Shown here in pieces: positions 8,814 through 17,480 of a stretch of DNA of 64,000 bases. Every line of letters begins with the position of its first letter. Position 1 is the stretch's first letter. The notes beneath the pieces were generated by a model, which did no database searches, had not been told where the DNA came from, and saw only the letters and a program-made list of their open reading frames with translations. Source of the DNA: Capsulimonas corticalis. GTDB lineage: Bacteria; Armatimonadota; Armatimonadia; Armatimonadales; Capsulimonadaceae. The translations under genes were made by a program, and so were the position numbers. The stretch is from the NCBI RefSeq assembly GCF_003574315.2, contig NZ_AP025739.1, forward strand, positions 3,038,001 to 3,102,000. The letters run 5' to 3'.

Positions 8814-9677
8814 TCAATTGCGGCGGCAGTCCCACATATTCAGCGGGTCTTCCGCAGCGGTCCCGTTGTCGGAGCCGTTGGGATTGGTCGCCGAGGGGAT
8901 CATCGACTTGACATGACCATCGCAGAACGCAAAGTTCGCTCGCCCGGTGTGCGTGGCCGAGACGGCGCCGTTCTGATCCAAATCGTATCCCGTTCCGGTC
9001 AACTTGGGGCTTGGCAGTTTCTGAGCGCCGAAGGGGCTGACGGACGGCGGCGCGGACCACTCGGCGCCGACTCCCATAATCAGCGCGCCATAGCTGGCGA
9101 CGCCGCTGTAGTTTCCAAACGAGTTGTATCGGGACTCGTCGTCGTTATGCTTCTCGGCAAGCAGGATCGATCCGGCCGGCTGAGAGACCTGCGCCTGCGA
9201 GAGCGCCTCGGGAATGCCCGGGCTTCCGAATCCGATGGGAAACCAGGTGTTGCCCATCACGCCGCGCAAGTTGCTGGAAGCGCCCGACCAGGCCCATCCC
9301 GCGAACGGCTGGTATCCATTCGCGGCGTAAGAAACGCCCGTGCCTTCCCAGGAAGAAATGAGTCCGCCCTTGGAATCGTCGGGGCAGGCGAAGGCGGCGA
9401 CGGATTTGACGTAGGGCATCACCTTGAGCACCCAGGAAGTGGAGCTCGCGTCTGGAGCGATGTTGTCCGTGCCGATCGGGTAAACCTCGTCGGAATCCTG
9501 CGTGTACTGGATCACGGCGAGCGTCAGCTGCTTCATATTGGAGGCGCAGCTGATCTGTCGGGCTTTCTCACGTGCTTTTGCGAAGACCGGGAAGAGAATT
9601 GCGGCAAGAATAGCAATGATAGCGATGGCAACGAGAAGCTCAATCAGGGTGAACGCGCGTACTTTGCGATAACTCAT
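8814..9677 (-). CDS. DUF1559 prepilin-like protein 2
   Basis: DUF1559 pilin-like protein of 287 aa, first gene of the operon with the lipoprotein at 8518 and the GH74 gene at 6052. The prepilin region is [15 protein letters not shown], then [17 protein letters not shown]. The head carries tryptophan- and serine-rich stretches ([14 protein letters not shown]) and ends with [12 protein letters not shown] 9677 is chosen over the earlier in-frame ATG at 9689 because GGGGGA lies five bases before it. Expected to be processed and displayed at the cell envelope; role inferred only. Confidence 0.92.
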   Translation of the reverse strand: MSYRKVRAFTLIELLVAIAIIAILAAILFPVFAKAREKARQISCASNMKQLTLAVIQYTQDSDEVYPIGTDNIAPDASSTSWVLKVMPYVKSVAAFACPDDSKGGLISSWEGTGVSYAANGYQPFAGWAWSGASSNLRGVMGNTWFPIGFGSPGIPEALSQAQVSQPAGSILLAEKHNDDESRYNSFGNYSGVASYGALIMGVGAEWSAPPSVSPFGAQKLPSPKLTGTGYDLDQNGAVSATHTGRANFAFCDGHVKSMIPSATNPNGSDNGTAAEDPLNMWDCRRN

Positions 9678-9707
9678 AACATCCCCCAAAAAGAAAACCG
9701 TAACGGG

Positions 9708-9727
9708 TAACTTGATGTGTCAAGCTT
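9708..9727. promoter_or_regulatory. Operator copy A (TAACTTGAYGTGTCAAGCTT)
   Basis: TAACTTGATGTGTCAAGCTT lies between the -10 box and start codon of pilin 2. It contains the near-palindrome CTTGATGTGTCAAG (9711-9724). The same 20-mer, differing at one base and in inverted orientation, lies in the equivalent place before pilin 3 (11702-11721). Confidence 0.65.
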
Positions 9728-9733
9728 AAGGAT

Positions 9734-9762
9734 AGTATATCGCTGATTGCAATGATTGTCAA
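9734..9762 (-). promoter_or_regulatory. Promoter of the pilin 2/lipoprotein/GH74 operon
   Basis: Minus strand: TTGACA (9762-9757), 17-bp spacer, TATACT (9739-9734). Operator copy A follows immediately, over the expected start of transcription. Confidence 0.85.
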
Positions 9763-9769
9763 GAAAATA

Positions 9770-10678
9770 TTATTTGCGCGTTTGCCGCTGAATCCAGAGC
9801 GCGGCTTCCGTGGGCCAATGGCTGGCGGGCAGGTCTTTGGAGAGGCGCAGGCCGTAGCCGTGGCCTCCGGAATCGTAGGCGATACAGTGGTTCGGCGTCC
9901 CGTTTTTTTGCAGCGCTTTGGCGTAGTCGGTGACGTCGAACAGATCGTCATCGCGGGTTTGGGCCAGGAACATCGGCGGGGTGGACGCCGTTGGCTGCAC
10001 TTCCGGCGCCGGAGACTGGGAGGCTTTGTTCCAGAGATAGGCGGGATAGATGAGCAGGGTGAAGCTGGGACGATCGCTGAATTTGTCCGCCGCGTCGACG
10101 GTGTCGTAAGTGCGGGCGCCATCCGAGCAGGAGAGTCTCGCCGCCAGATGTCCGCCGGCCGAGAAGCCGATGACGCCCAGCCGCGCGGGATCGATTCCGA
10201 ATTCCCCGGCGCGCGAGCGCAGCAGGGACATCGCCCGCTGGGCGTCCTGAAACGCGGGTTCGCGGCGCTGGGGGCTGGGGACCTGTCCGTCCGGGACCCG
10301 GTAATGCAGTACAGCGGCCGCGCAGCCCAGCCCATTGAGCCAGTGGGCGATCTCGGAGCCTTCGATATCGGTGGTGACGACGTAGTAGCCGCCGCCGGGG
10401 AAGATCAGGACCGTGGGATGGGTCTTCTTGCCGTCGGCGATCGGGTAAACGGTCAATTGCGGACAGGTAATGTTGGAGAGCTTGGAGATTTCGCCGTAGC
10501 GCCCGGTCGAATCCGTCGCGGCGTCTCCGGCGCTGGATCCCGTTTCGCCGGGAGCTGTGTTCGGCCACAGGTTGAATGTGATGGGAGAGGGCGTCGCCGG
10601 CGTATCCGCCTGTCCGTTCGCCACACAGCCGATGAGAAGTGAGAAAGAGAGAAGGGCGGCAAGTCGCTGGGATGTCAT
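9770..10678 (-). CDS. Alpha/beta-hydrolase esterase (acetylxylan/hemicellulose esterase-like)
   Basis: Carbohydrate esterase-like alpha/beta hydrolase, 302 aa, exported as a probable lipoprotein (SFSLLIGC at residues 11-18). FPGGGYY (residues 93-99) is the oxyanion-hole loop and GFSAGGH places the nucleophile at Ser173. The C-terminal DDDLFDV and SGGHGYG supply the likely Asp and His. The family removes acetyl or feruloyl groups from hemicellulose; the specific ester is not readable. It follows pilin 3 in the same direction with a hairpin between them, so it is probably the enzyme partner of that pilin. Confidence 0.85.
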   Translation of the reverse strand: MTSQRLAALLSFSLLIGCVANGQADTPATPSPITFNLWPNTAPGETGSSAGDAATDSTGRYGEISKLSNITCPQLTVYPIADGKKTHPTVLIFPGGGYYVVTTDIEGSEIAHWLNGLGCAAAVLHYRVPDGQVPSPQRREPAFQDAQRAMSLLRSRAGEFGIDPARLGVIGFSAGGHLAARLSCSDGARTYDTVDAADKFSDRPSFTLLIYPAYLWNKASQSPAPEVQPTASTPPMFLAQTRDDDLFDVTDYAKALQKNGTPNHCIAYDSGGHGYGLRLSKDLPASHWPTEAALWIQRQTRK

Positions 10679-10707
10679 GGGAATGTGAGTTCTCTGCGGT
10701 GAAATGA

Positions 10708-10737
10708 GGCGATCCGAAGAAAGGTCTTCGGATCGCC
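10708..10737 (-). other. Hairpin between pilin 3 and esterase
   Basis: A perfect 13-bp stem, GGCGATCCGAAGA with TCTTCGGATCGCC, closed by a 4-nt loop. No U-run follows on the minus strand. Likely a processing or 3'-stabilising hairpin that could raise pilin over esterase expression. Confidence 0.65.
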
Positions 10738-10751
10738 GCTGGCGATGGAGA

Positions 10752-11564
10752 TTAGTCGTTCGGATAGGCCGGAACGAACATCTGGCGGGTGAACTTGCCG
10801 CGCTGCAGATACTTCACATGGCCGTCGGTGAACGCCACATTGGCGCCGTTGTTGTGACGCAACGCGACATTCTGCGGGCCGCAGGGCGAGCCGAACGGGT
10901 TGCCGCCGGAGTCGGCGGATCCGGATCCGCCGTCCTGGAAGGGGGAGCCGTCGACACAGCTTCCAGCCGCTTTCGCCTGTGCGTCCGAGACCAGCCGCTC
11001 ATTCGGGCTCCAGCCGGCGGAGGCCGTGTTCCAGCTGCTCCAGAAGTTCGGATCCTGGCTGCCGTCGGGCATCGCCCAGTTCGCCTGGTGGAACGCGGCG
11101 CCGACGACTTCCCAAGGGCCGCCATTCTTCCACTGAGTGGATTCGGTAATCAGGATGGTCGAAGCGGGGCGGACAACCTGCGCCAGCGCCGATCCCGCCA
11201 TCAGCGCGGAGAGCGAGTAGCCGTCGTTGCGGTGTGGAGGCGTCTGAGCGTCGAGGCCAATGAAGGTGTTCTTCTGGTCGGGGCACTGGCTGACGAGATT
11301 TGACTGGGAATACGGCTTGAGGAAGTCAGTCCAGGAGAGGTCGCTTCCATCCGCGGCCGTACCGTTGGCGAACGGATAGATTTCGTCGTTGTCCTGAACG
11401 TATTGCAGCGCCGCCATCCCCATCTGCCGCTCATTGGAGGCGCAGGACGTTTGCCGGGCTTTCTCCCGCGCCTGTGCGAAGACGGGGAAGAGAATGGCCG
11501 CCAGTATCGCAATGATTGCGATGACAACGAGAAGCTCAATCAAAGTAAATCCGGTGCGTTTCAT
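10752..11564 (-). CDS. DUF1559 prepilin-like protein 3
   Basis: DUF1559 pilin-like protein of 270 aa. Leader MKRTG, then [18 protein letters not shown], ending [17 protein letters not shown]. The head contains [15 protein letters not shown] and ends [17 protein letters not shown] eight bases before the ATG supports the start. It has a near-consensus promoter with its own operator copy and leads an operon with the esterase at 9770. Confidence 0.92.
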   Translation of the reverse strand: MKRTGFTLIELLVVIAIIAILAAILFPVFAQAREKARQTSCASNERQMGMAALQYVQDNDEIYPFANGTAADGSDLSWTDFLKPYSQSNLVSQCPDQKNTFIGLDAQTPPHRNDGYSLSALMAGSALAQVVRPASTILITESTQWKNGGPWEVVGAAFHQANWAMPDGSQDPNFWSSWNTASAGWSPNERLVSDAQAKAAGSCVDGSPFQDGGSGSADSGGNPFGSPCGPQNVALRHNNGANVAFTDGHVKYLQRGKFTRQMFVPAYPND

Positions 11565-11701
11565 CTGTTTTCTCCTAGTGCCTAAGTTTTCGAGAGCGAT
11601 CGATATCTGGATTGCTATTATTTCTTTTAATACAAAAATACGTCATTGGTTATCCGGACAGAATGTGGGATGTTGGCGCCTCCTTCCCGCGCGATCTCCG
11701 C

Positions 11702-11721
11702 AAGCTTGACACGTCAAGTTA
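11702..11721. promoter_or_regulatory. Operator copy B upstream of pilin 3
   Basis: AAGCTTGACACGTCAAGTTA, the reverse complement of copy A (9708-9727) with one substitution, contains CTTGACACGTCAAG, a 6-bp inverted repeat. It sits just downstream of the -10 box, a typical repressor position. Confidence 0.65.
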
Positions 11722-11729
11722 TCTAATGC

Positions 11730-11758
11730 AGTATATAACCTATCGCGATTGTTGTCAA
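11730..11758 (-). promoter_or_regulatory. Promoter of pilin 3
   Basis: Minus strand: TTGACA (11758-11753), 17-bp spacer, TATACT (11735-11730). The untranslated leader would be about 160 nt. Confidence 0.85.
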
Positions 11759-11788
11759 GCTTGCGGATGGATTCTTCGTTCGGCGTTT

Positions 11789-12586
11789 TTAGCGCGCGCT
11801 GAACGTCGCGGCGTACGGACCGGAATACTCCGTGCCGGCGGCGAGGAGGTTGGTGTAGTCCGGCGCCGAGGTCGCGGATGTGGGAGGCATGCCCGGCGAA
11901 ACCGCCGCGCCGCGCAGGAACTTCACATGGCCGTCGGAGAGCAGATAGTTGGAGCCGTCGGTGTGCCGGCCCGTGGGGTTCTGCGTACACTTGCCGAAGG
12001 CGTTGCCGTTCTGGTTATCCATATAGCCGGTGTCGTATTTCAGGCTGAATCCGGACGCCGGGTTCAGATAGTCGCAGGTGGTGCCGTAGCCAGCGATGGA
12101 TCCCTGTTCGTTGACGTCGGTGACGTCCGTGGTCAGGCCGGTGATTTCGCACAGCATCACCGTCTTGGCCGGCGAATTGAGTCCGGCCAGGTTTCCGCCG
12201 GTGGGGTTGGTCTGCCACGGCGCCAGGGCGCGGTTCCAGGAATAAGAGAGCGCGGAGCGATTGCCGGCGCTTTGCGTGCTGTCGTCCGGGCAGGTATAAA
12301 CGCCGCGCGACTTGACATACGGGTAGATCTTTCCAGCCCATCCCCATGTATTGGAATACTGGCCGTTATCTCCAAAGTTGCTGGAGGGGAAAGTCTCGTC
12401 GTTGTCTTGCGTATATTGCACAAAACCCAGCCCAAGCTGCTTGAGGTTGCTGAGACACTGCGTCTGCCGCGCTTTCTCACGGGCTTTGGCGAAGACGGGG
12501 AAGAGAATAGCGGCAAGAATAGCAATGATGGCTATCACAACGAGCAGCTCGATCAAGGTAAAAGCCGATGTCGATGATTTCTTCAT
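11789..12586 (-). CDS. DUF1559 prepilin-like protein 4
   Basis: DUF1559 pilin-like protein of 265 aa: [33 protein letters not shown], variable head, and the ending [17 protein letters not shown] lies seven bases before the ATG. It is divergent from the GntR/LacI regulator at 12803, and both promoters carry the same operator, so its expression is very likely controlled by that regulator. No gene follows it in the same direction before pilin 3. Confidence 0.92.
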   Translation of the reverse strand: MKKSSTSAFTLIELLVVIAIIAILAAILFPVFAKAREKARQTQCLSNLKQLGLGFVQYTQDNDETFPSSNFGDNGQYSNTWGWAGKIYPYVKSRGVYTCPDDSTQSAGNRSALSYSWNRALAPWQTNPTGGNLAGLNSPAKTVMLCEITGLTTDVTDVNEQGSIAGYGTTCDYLNPASGFSLKYDTGYMDNQNGNAFGKCTQNPTGRHTDGSNYLLSDGHVKFLRGAAVSPGMPPTSATSAPDYTNLLAAGTEYSGPYAATFSAR

Positions 12587-12622
12587 TCGTACACTCCTGG
12601 TGATACCGGTATAATGCGATTG

Positions 12623-12638
12623 ATTATCCTGGGATAAT
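12623..12638. promoter_or_regulatory. Operator ATTATCC-N2-GGATAAT, copy 1
   Basis: A 7-bp inverted repeat, ATTATCC-tg-GGATAAT, starting within the -10 box of the pilin 4 promoter. Its core TTATCC-N2-GGATAA recurs at 12775-12788 in front of the regulator gene. The size and symmetry fit a GntR-type dimer such as the AraR class. Confidence 0.75.
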
Positions 12639-12666
12639 TATAAGACCATTCTTCTCATTTCGTCAA
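12637..12666 (-). promoter_or_regulatory. Promoter of pilin 4
   Basis: Minus strand: TTGACG (12666-12661), 18-bp spacer, perfect TATAAT (12642-12637). The operator copy 1 palindrome overlaps the -10 box. Confidence 0.8.
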
Positions 12667-12722
12667 GTGTTATTTTTCAGACGATATAAAAATCCCATTA
12701 TTTACGGTTAATACCGAATATT

Positions 12723-12748
12723 TCCGAAATGCTTTGACAAATTTCGGA
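12723..12748. promoter_or_regulatory. 8-bp inverted repeat over the regulator's -35 box
   Basis: TCCGAAAT (12723-12730) and ATTTCGGA (12741-12748) with a 10-nt spacer that contains the TTGACA of the regulator promoter. Possibly a second operator; nothing else in the window matches it clearly. Confidence 0.45.
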
Positions 12749-12762
12749 TCCTTTGCTATGAT
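12734..12762 (+). promoter_or_regulatory. Promoter of the GntR/LacI regulator
   Basis: TTGACA (12734-12739), 17-bp spacer, TATGAT (12757-12762). Operator copy 2 begins 13 bp after the -10 box. Confidence 0.85.
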
Positions 12763-12774
12763 GGTGCAGTATAC

Positions 12775-12788
12775 TTATCCCAGGATAA
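12775..12788. promoter_or_regulatory. Operator TTATCC-N2-GGATAA, copy 2
   Basis: TTATCC-ca-GGATAA at about +6 to +19 of the regulator transcript. Same core as 12623-12638, implying autoregulation and co-control of pilin 4. Confidence 0.75.
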
Positions 12789-12802
12789 TTTGAACATCAG
12801 TC

Positions 12803-13957
12803 ATGACAACACAGAAGGCGCGGATAGAACCCAATCAGGAAACGAAGGTCCAGTCGGTGCACCGTCGGCTCTCGGAGCTGGCGCACCAGAGCGGGCCTGA
12901 CGCGAAATTGCCCACGGTCAGCGAACTGTGCCTCTCCTTCGGGACGAGCCGTTCGACGATCAACGACGCGCTGGAGCAATTGGAGGCGCAGGAAGTCATT
13001 CGGCGCCGGCGCGGAAGCGGGATCTTCGTGTCGCCGAAGATCACGAACCGCAGCATCGCATTGTTGTTCCGAGTCGATTTCTTTCGAGAACGCGTCGCAT
13101 CGCCGTTCTGGGATATCCTGTGGAGCAAATTTATCCTCGCCGCCCAGGCGCGCAGCGAGATTCGCTCGGATTCGTTCACCGTCCATATCCTGCACGCCAA
13201 GGACGGGCGACTCCAGGCGCTGGACGACCATTTGACGCGGCTCATTGAGACGGGGCGGATCAGCGGCGTTCTTGGCGTCGGTCTCGAACTGGAGACCGTG
13301 GAATGGATCCGTGGGCAAGGCGTTCCGGTCATCGGTTTCGCCGGCCTCGGGCAGTGGCATGTCGTGATCTCAGGGGAAGAGATCGTGCGGCTCGCCGCGA
13401 AGCATCTGATCGAGCGTGGCTGCAAACGCCCGCGCCTTTGGATCGCCGGCCATTATGTCCATATTGTCGACTGGCGTAATCCGGCCATCAAGCAGGAAGC
13501 GTCGCTGGACCGTGACGTCGAGGCGTTTCGCGAAGTTCTGGAGGCCAGCCATCTGCCGTTTCAGGCCGATCGGGTCTGGAGCTACGCGCAGCAGATGGAT
13601 CCGCCGCTGCTTCAGGAGCAGGGCGCCTGGGCGGCCGAGCGGCTGCTGAATGAGGGACTTGCCGAGGAGACCGACGGGCTGATCCTGACCAACGACTTGA
13701 TGGCGCTTGGGGCGATGAAGGTTCTCCAGCGCAGCGCGGCCGGCCGAAAGATCCAGGTCGCCACGCACGCCAACAAAGGCGCCGCCACGCTGTATGCGTT
13801 CGACGATGTCCTGACACAGGTGCTGGTGGACCCGGAAGAGATCGTCCGCGCCATGTTCCAGCTCCTGGACGCCGTGATGGCGGGCAAGCAGCCGGAGAAG
13901 GATTTCGTGACCATCGGGCCGTCGTCCCTGACATTGCCGATGAAAGCTTCTCGATAA
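12803..13957 (+). CDS. GntR/LacI hybrid transcriptional regulator
   Basis: 384-aa regulator with a GntR-type winged helix (residues about 15-75; LPTVSELCLSFGTSRSTIND, then IRRRRGSGIFVSP). It is joined to a LacI-type sugar-binding domain, the architecture of arabinose repressor AraR. The C-terminal half shows ILTNDLMALGAMKVL. It probably represses its own gene and pilin 4 through the two TTATCC-N2-GGATAA sites and may also control the GH74 gene 95 nt downstream. The inducer is not readable; a xyloglucan-derived sugar would fit the neighbour. The ribosome site before ATG 12803 is weak. Confidence 0.88.
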   Translation: MTTQKARIEPNQETKVQSVHRRLSELAHQSGPDAKLPTVSELCLSFGTSRSTINDALEQLEAQEVIRRRRGSGIFVSPKITNRSIALLFRVDFFRERVASPFWDILWSKFILAAQARSEIRSDSFTVHILHAKDGRLQALDDHLTRLIETGRISGVLGVGLELETVEWIRGQGVPVIGFAGLGQWHVVISGEEIVRLAAKHLIERGCKRPRLWIAGHYVHIVDWRNPAIKQEASLDRDVEAFREVLEASHLPFQADRVWSYAQQMDPPLLQEQGAWAAERLLNEGLAEETDGLILTNDLMALGAMKVLQRSAAGRKIQVATHANKGAATLYAFDDVLTQVLVDPEEIVRAMFQLLDAVMAGKQPEKDFVTIGPSSLTLPMKASR

Positions 13958-14052
13958 ATATTGAAGAAGGAGGGATCGCGATCGGTTAATTTAGTTCTAA
14001 AAGATACAAAAGTAATACAGATGTGCTTGATGTCAAAGGAGATGGAAAAAAC

Positions 14053-17000
14053 ATGACTCGGAAACTTACCGGACGGATTCACGGAGCCGCCGCTCTCCTC
14101 ATCGTGGGGGGCTGGCTGGGCGGCGCATTGGGGACGCCCCCGGCGTCGGCGGACGATATTTATAACTGGAGGTCCGTCACAATCGGGGCGGGCGGCTTCG
14201 TCACCGGGTTCCTGACACATCCGCTCGACGCCAATGTGCGTTACTGCCGCACCGATGTCGGCAACGCCTATCGCTGGAACAGCGCCACAAGCCGCTGGAT
14301 CCCCATGGTAGTTCACAATCAGGGCAGCCCCGCCGGCATGCCTTCGGCGGCGTCTCCCGCGCCGGGACAGAGCGGAGTGGAGAGCATTGCTTTTGATTCT
14401 AAAGCAACTAATGTTATCTATCTCGCTTATAAGAATGGATTTTCGAACGATGTTTCGTCCCAGTACACGGCGGTTAAAGGCAGTGTTTACAAAAGCGTCG
14501 ATGGGGGGCAGACATTCACGGGCAGCGATCTCAACATCGATATGAACCCCAACGGCAGTCAGCGTTCGCTGGGTGAGCGGATGATGGTGGATCCGAACAA
14601 TTCGTCGATCCTCTACTACGCCTCGCTCGACAACGGCCTCTGGCGCAGCACAAATGGCGGCGTGAACTGGACTCAGGTGACGGGCGGCGGCGCGCCGTCT
14701 TCCTCCGCCGGTTTACTCGGCGTGCGCTTCGCGCCGACCGACGGGACTGTCAGTAACTTTGGTCAGACCGTCTCCAAGAGTATCTACGTCGTCAATCCCA
14801 GCGGGCCAATCCTCAAAAGCTCGGACGGCGGCTCGAACTGGACCGATATCGCCAGCGGCCAGGGGATCGAGGGGCACGCCACCACATCGACGGTCGGGCC
14901 GGATGGCGCATTCTGGGCCGCGACTAACAGCGGCTCCGTGGTGTGGCGCTACTATAACGGCTCCTGGCAGACACAGCAGGACTACTTCACGTCCGGCGTC
15001 TACGAAACGATCGTCGGCATCGCGGTGGATCCGCACAACGCTACGCACTACTGGGCCGTGGGCGACGGCGGCGCGCTGCTCTACGCGAACTTTGGGAGCA
15101 GCTATACGTCCGCGGGACGCCAGTTCTACTTTGCGAACTCGCTGGGATGGGTTCCGCAAAATCCACAGGGGTATCGCTCCAATGGCGGTATATACTACGA
15201 TAAGAACGGAACGCTCTGGGTTCCCATGGGCAACGAAGGCGTGCTGACCTATTCGCCCACCAACAGCGAGACGGACACGAATCCGCCGTACTGGACGATC
15301 CAGTCGCAGGGCATCGAAGAGTTTGTCACGCACGACGTCATCATGCCGCCCGGCGGCAAAACGGTGGTTGCGGTGGAGGACGCCACCGGTTTGGTGATCA
15401 GCGACCCCGCGCAGTTCACGGCCACCCAGATTCCATTGCAAAATCAATTGATCTCCAACGGAACGAGTGTGGCGTACTGCCCGAACAACTCAGCGTATCT
15501 CGCGGTTGTCAGCGCGGACGTCAATTTCACGGGCTCCGGATTGAACTATTCCGGATACTCCACCGATGGGGGAACGAGCTGGCATGCGTTTGGGGCTTAT
15601 CCGAAGGATCCGAGCGGCAATCAGGTCAACCAGGCCGGCAGCATCGCCATCTCGCGGCGCAACGGCTGGGGCAACGGCGCCGACCATCTGGTCTGGCTTC
15701 CGAGTCAGAATTACCCCCCTTACTACTCCACCGACGGCGGTTCGAGCTGGCGTCTGAGCACGACGTTCCCGGCGGATACGTCCTCCGGCAATTACGGCAA
15801 GCTCAACGGCGCCACCGGCGACTGGACCTTCGTGCTCAAGCAGCGGCAATTGGTGGCCGATCCGTTTGTGGCGAACAAGTTCTACCTGAACCTCGTCTGG
15901 CCGGGCTTCTTCGTCTCCACGGATGGCGGCGTCACCTGGACGCAGCAGTCGAACGGTCTGCCCACCTCCACTCATCACGGCCAGATCGGCGTGAACCGAA
16001 ATGTCCAGAACGATCTCTGGTTTGTGGACGGCTGGGAAGGGGCATCGGCGCACGGGCTCTGGCACTCCACGAACGGCGGCGCGAACTTCACGAACACCAA
16101 CGCCTTCGACTACGCCATTAGCCTGACGCTGGGCGCGGGCAGCGGCATTTCGGGCGACCAGTCCTACAGCGTCTATGTTTACGGACGCCGGACCGGCGAC
16201 GCCAACTGGGGCGTTTTCCGCTCTAACGACGGCGGCGCGACGTGGATGCGGATCGCCTACTACCCCGCCGGCATCTTCGATCAGCCGACCTGCATGGCGG
16301 CGTCCTGGGACACCTACGCCAAGGTGATCATTGGATTTGGAGGGAACAGCTACGTCATTGGCGATAAGAGCAGCGGCTTGCAGGACACCGCCGTTTATAA
16401 CTTCGAAAGCGGCGTGCAGGGGTGGAGCGCATTGAGCGCCAACTGCGGCGTGACGGCGTCCACGTCCCAGACGTACGCCGGAAGCGGGGCGCTTGCCGTC
16501 ACGCTCAACACGTCAGGCGCCGATACCGCCTCGGTGCGCGTCCTCAACACTGGATCGTCCACGCCCATGCCGGCGGCGGGCGCGACCGTCACATACCATG
16601 TCTGGGTTCCGTCCGGCGGCTCGGTCGTTTCGGCGAGCGCGTTCAGCCAGGACGCCAACTGGGGCTGGGCGGGAAATACGGTCAACCTCACGGCGGGGCA
16701 GTGGAATACGGTGACGCTGACGGTTCCTACCAATGCGGTCACGCCTCTCAATGCGATTGGCCTCCAGTTCACCACCAACGCGACGTCTCATGCGGTCTGC
16801 TCCGTGGACAGCGTCAACTTCCCGCTCTCCGGTCCCAGCGGCTCGCTCACGGGCAGCGCGGCCAGCATCACCAGCGCCACGACTGAAAACCTGACCACCG
16901 ACGGCTCGATCGACTGGGCGCACTGGGGATACAGCGGTACGGGGATCGATCATAAGTCCAACGGTTCGGGCGGCGCTGTGGGAGCGATCAGCGCTTTGAC

Positions 17001-17427
17001 GCTGATCGGCTCCAGCTATCTCTCGACCTTCAGCGACAATATGACCGGCTTTACCTGGACCGACGGGACGCCGCACGGCAGCGTCTCCGGCAGCAAGACG
17101 GGCGTCTTCACCGCCGGGACCGGCAACGGTTTCAGCGTGACGCTTCCCGCCGGAACAACGGCCAAGACGGCGAAGATCTGGGCGGGCGGCTGGAACAGCG
17201 ACGCCAAGCTGACCGCGCATCTCTCCGACGGCTCGGCCGCGGATTATGTGGACACCAGCCTGGGATACGATAAGCCGGGCAATACCGACGGCCAGCATTT
17301 CTATGGCCTCTACACACTGACCTACAAGGCGGCGTCCGCCAATCAAACACTCACGGTCTCGTGGGTGCAGACGGCCGGCAGCGGCAACGTCTCCTTCGAC
17401 GCGGTGGCCGATCCGCCGGCGAAGTAA
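14053..17427 (+). CDS. Large secreted GH74 xyloglucanase-like enzyme with C-terminal modules
   Basis: 1124-aa GH74-type enzyme with a signal peptide (ends about ASA, residue 33). WRSVTIGAGGFVTGF and RTDVGNAYRW (catalytic base Asp68) open the tandem propellers, which carry many Asp-box repeats. After about residue 770 come two extra modules. The first is a CBM-like beta-sandwich (YNFESGVQGWS to about 930). The second is a C-terminal beta domain of about 190 residues (ENLTTDGSIDWAHWGYSG; FTWTDGTP) that I do not assign. Start 14053 is preferred over ATG 14023 because AAAGGAG lies 11 bases before it and the earlier start would spoil the signal peptide. It follows the regulator gene, is likely cotranscribed with it, and ends at a strong terminator. 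Confidence 0.88.
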   Translation: MTRKLTGRIHGAAALLIVGGWLGGALGTPPASADDIYNWRSVTIGAGGFVTGFLTHPLDANVRYCRTDVGNAYRWNSATSRWIPMVVHNQGSPAGMPSAASPAPGQSGVESIAFDSKATNVIYLAYKNGFSNDVSSQYTAVKGSVYKSVDGGQTFTGSDLNIDMNPNGSQRSLGERMMVDPNNSSILYYASLDNGLWRSTNGGVNWTQVTGGGAPSSSAGLLGVRFAPTDGTVSNFGQTVSKSIYVVNPSGPILKSSDGGSNWTDIASGQGIEGHATTSTVGPDGAFWAATNSGSVVWRYYNGSWQTQQDYFTSGVYETIVGIAVDPHNATHYWAVGDGGALLYANFGSSYTSAGRQFYFANSLGWVPQNPQGYRSNGGIYYDKNGTLWVPMGNEGVLTYSPTNSETDTNPPYWTIQSQGIEEFVTHDVIMPPGGKTVVAVEDATGLVISDPAQFTATQIPLQNQLISNGTSVAYCPNNSAYLAVVSADVNFTGSGLNYSGYSTDGGTSWHAFGAYPKDPSGNQVNQAGSIAISRRNGWGNGADHLVWLPSQNYPPYYSTDGGSSWRLSTTFPADTSSGNYGKLNGATGDWTFVLKQRQLVADPFVANKFYLNLVWPGFFVSTDGGVTWTQQSNGLPTSTHHGQIGVNRNVQNDLWFVDGWEGASAHGLWHSTNGGANFTNTNAFDYAISLTLGAGSGISGDQSYSVYVYGRRTGDANWGVFRSNDGGATWMRIAYYPAGIFDQPTCMAASWDTYAKVIIGFGGNSYVIGDKSSGLQDTAVYNFESGVQGWSALSANCGVTASTSQTYAGSGALAVTLNTSGADTASVRVLNTGSSTPMPAAGATVTYHVWVPSGGSVVSASAFSQDANWGWAGNTVNLTAGQWNTVTLTVPTNAVTPLNAIGLQFTTNATSHAVCSVDSVNFPLSGPSGSLTGSAASITSATTENLTTDGSIDWAHWGYSGTGIDHKSNGSGGAVGAISALTLIGSSYLSTFSDNMTGFTWTDGTPHGSVSGSKTGVFTAGTGNGFSVTLPAGTTAKTAKIWAGGWNSDAKLTAHLSDGSAADYVDTSLGYDKPGNTDGQHFYGLYTLTYKAASANQTLTVSWVQTAGSGNVSFDAVADPPAK

Positions 17428-17445
17428 GATCGGTCGGGAAAGAAA

Positions 17446-17478
17446 ACCGGCGGAGAGATTTTCCATCTCTCCGCCGGT
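17446..17478. terminator. Bidirectional terminator between GH74 and CBM9-like gene
   Basis: A perfect 14-bp stem, ACCGGCGGAGAGAT with ATCTCTCCGCCGGT, and a 5-nt loop. It lies between two convergent genes with T-rich flanks on both sides. Confidence 0.9.
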
Positions 17479-17480
17479 AA

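Larger units (their letters stand above)
11697..11767. repeat. 15-bp inverted repeat framing the pilin 3 promoter
   Basis: TCCGCAAGCTTGACA (11697-11711) and TGTCAAGCTTGCGGA (11753-11767) are exact inverse copies 41 bp apart. The right arm supplies the -35 box of the pilin 3 promoter and the left arm overlaps operator copy B. The remainder of 11565-11788 shows no other feature. Confidence 0.75.
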
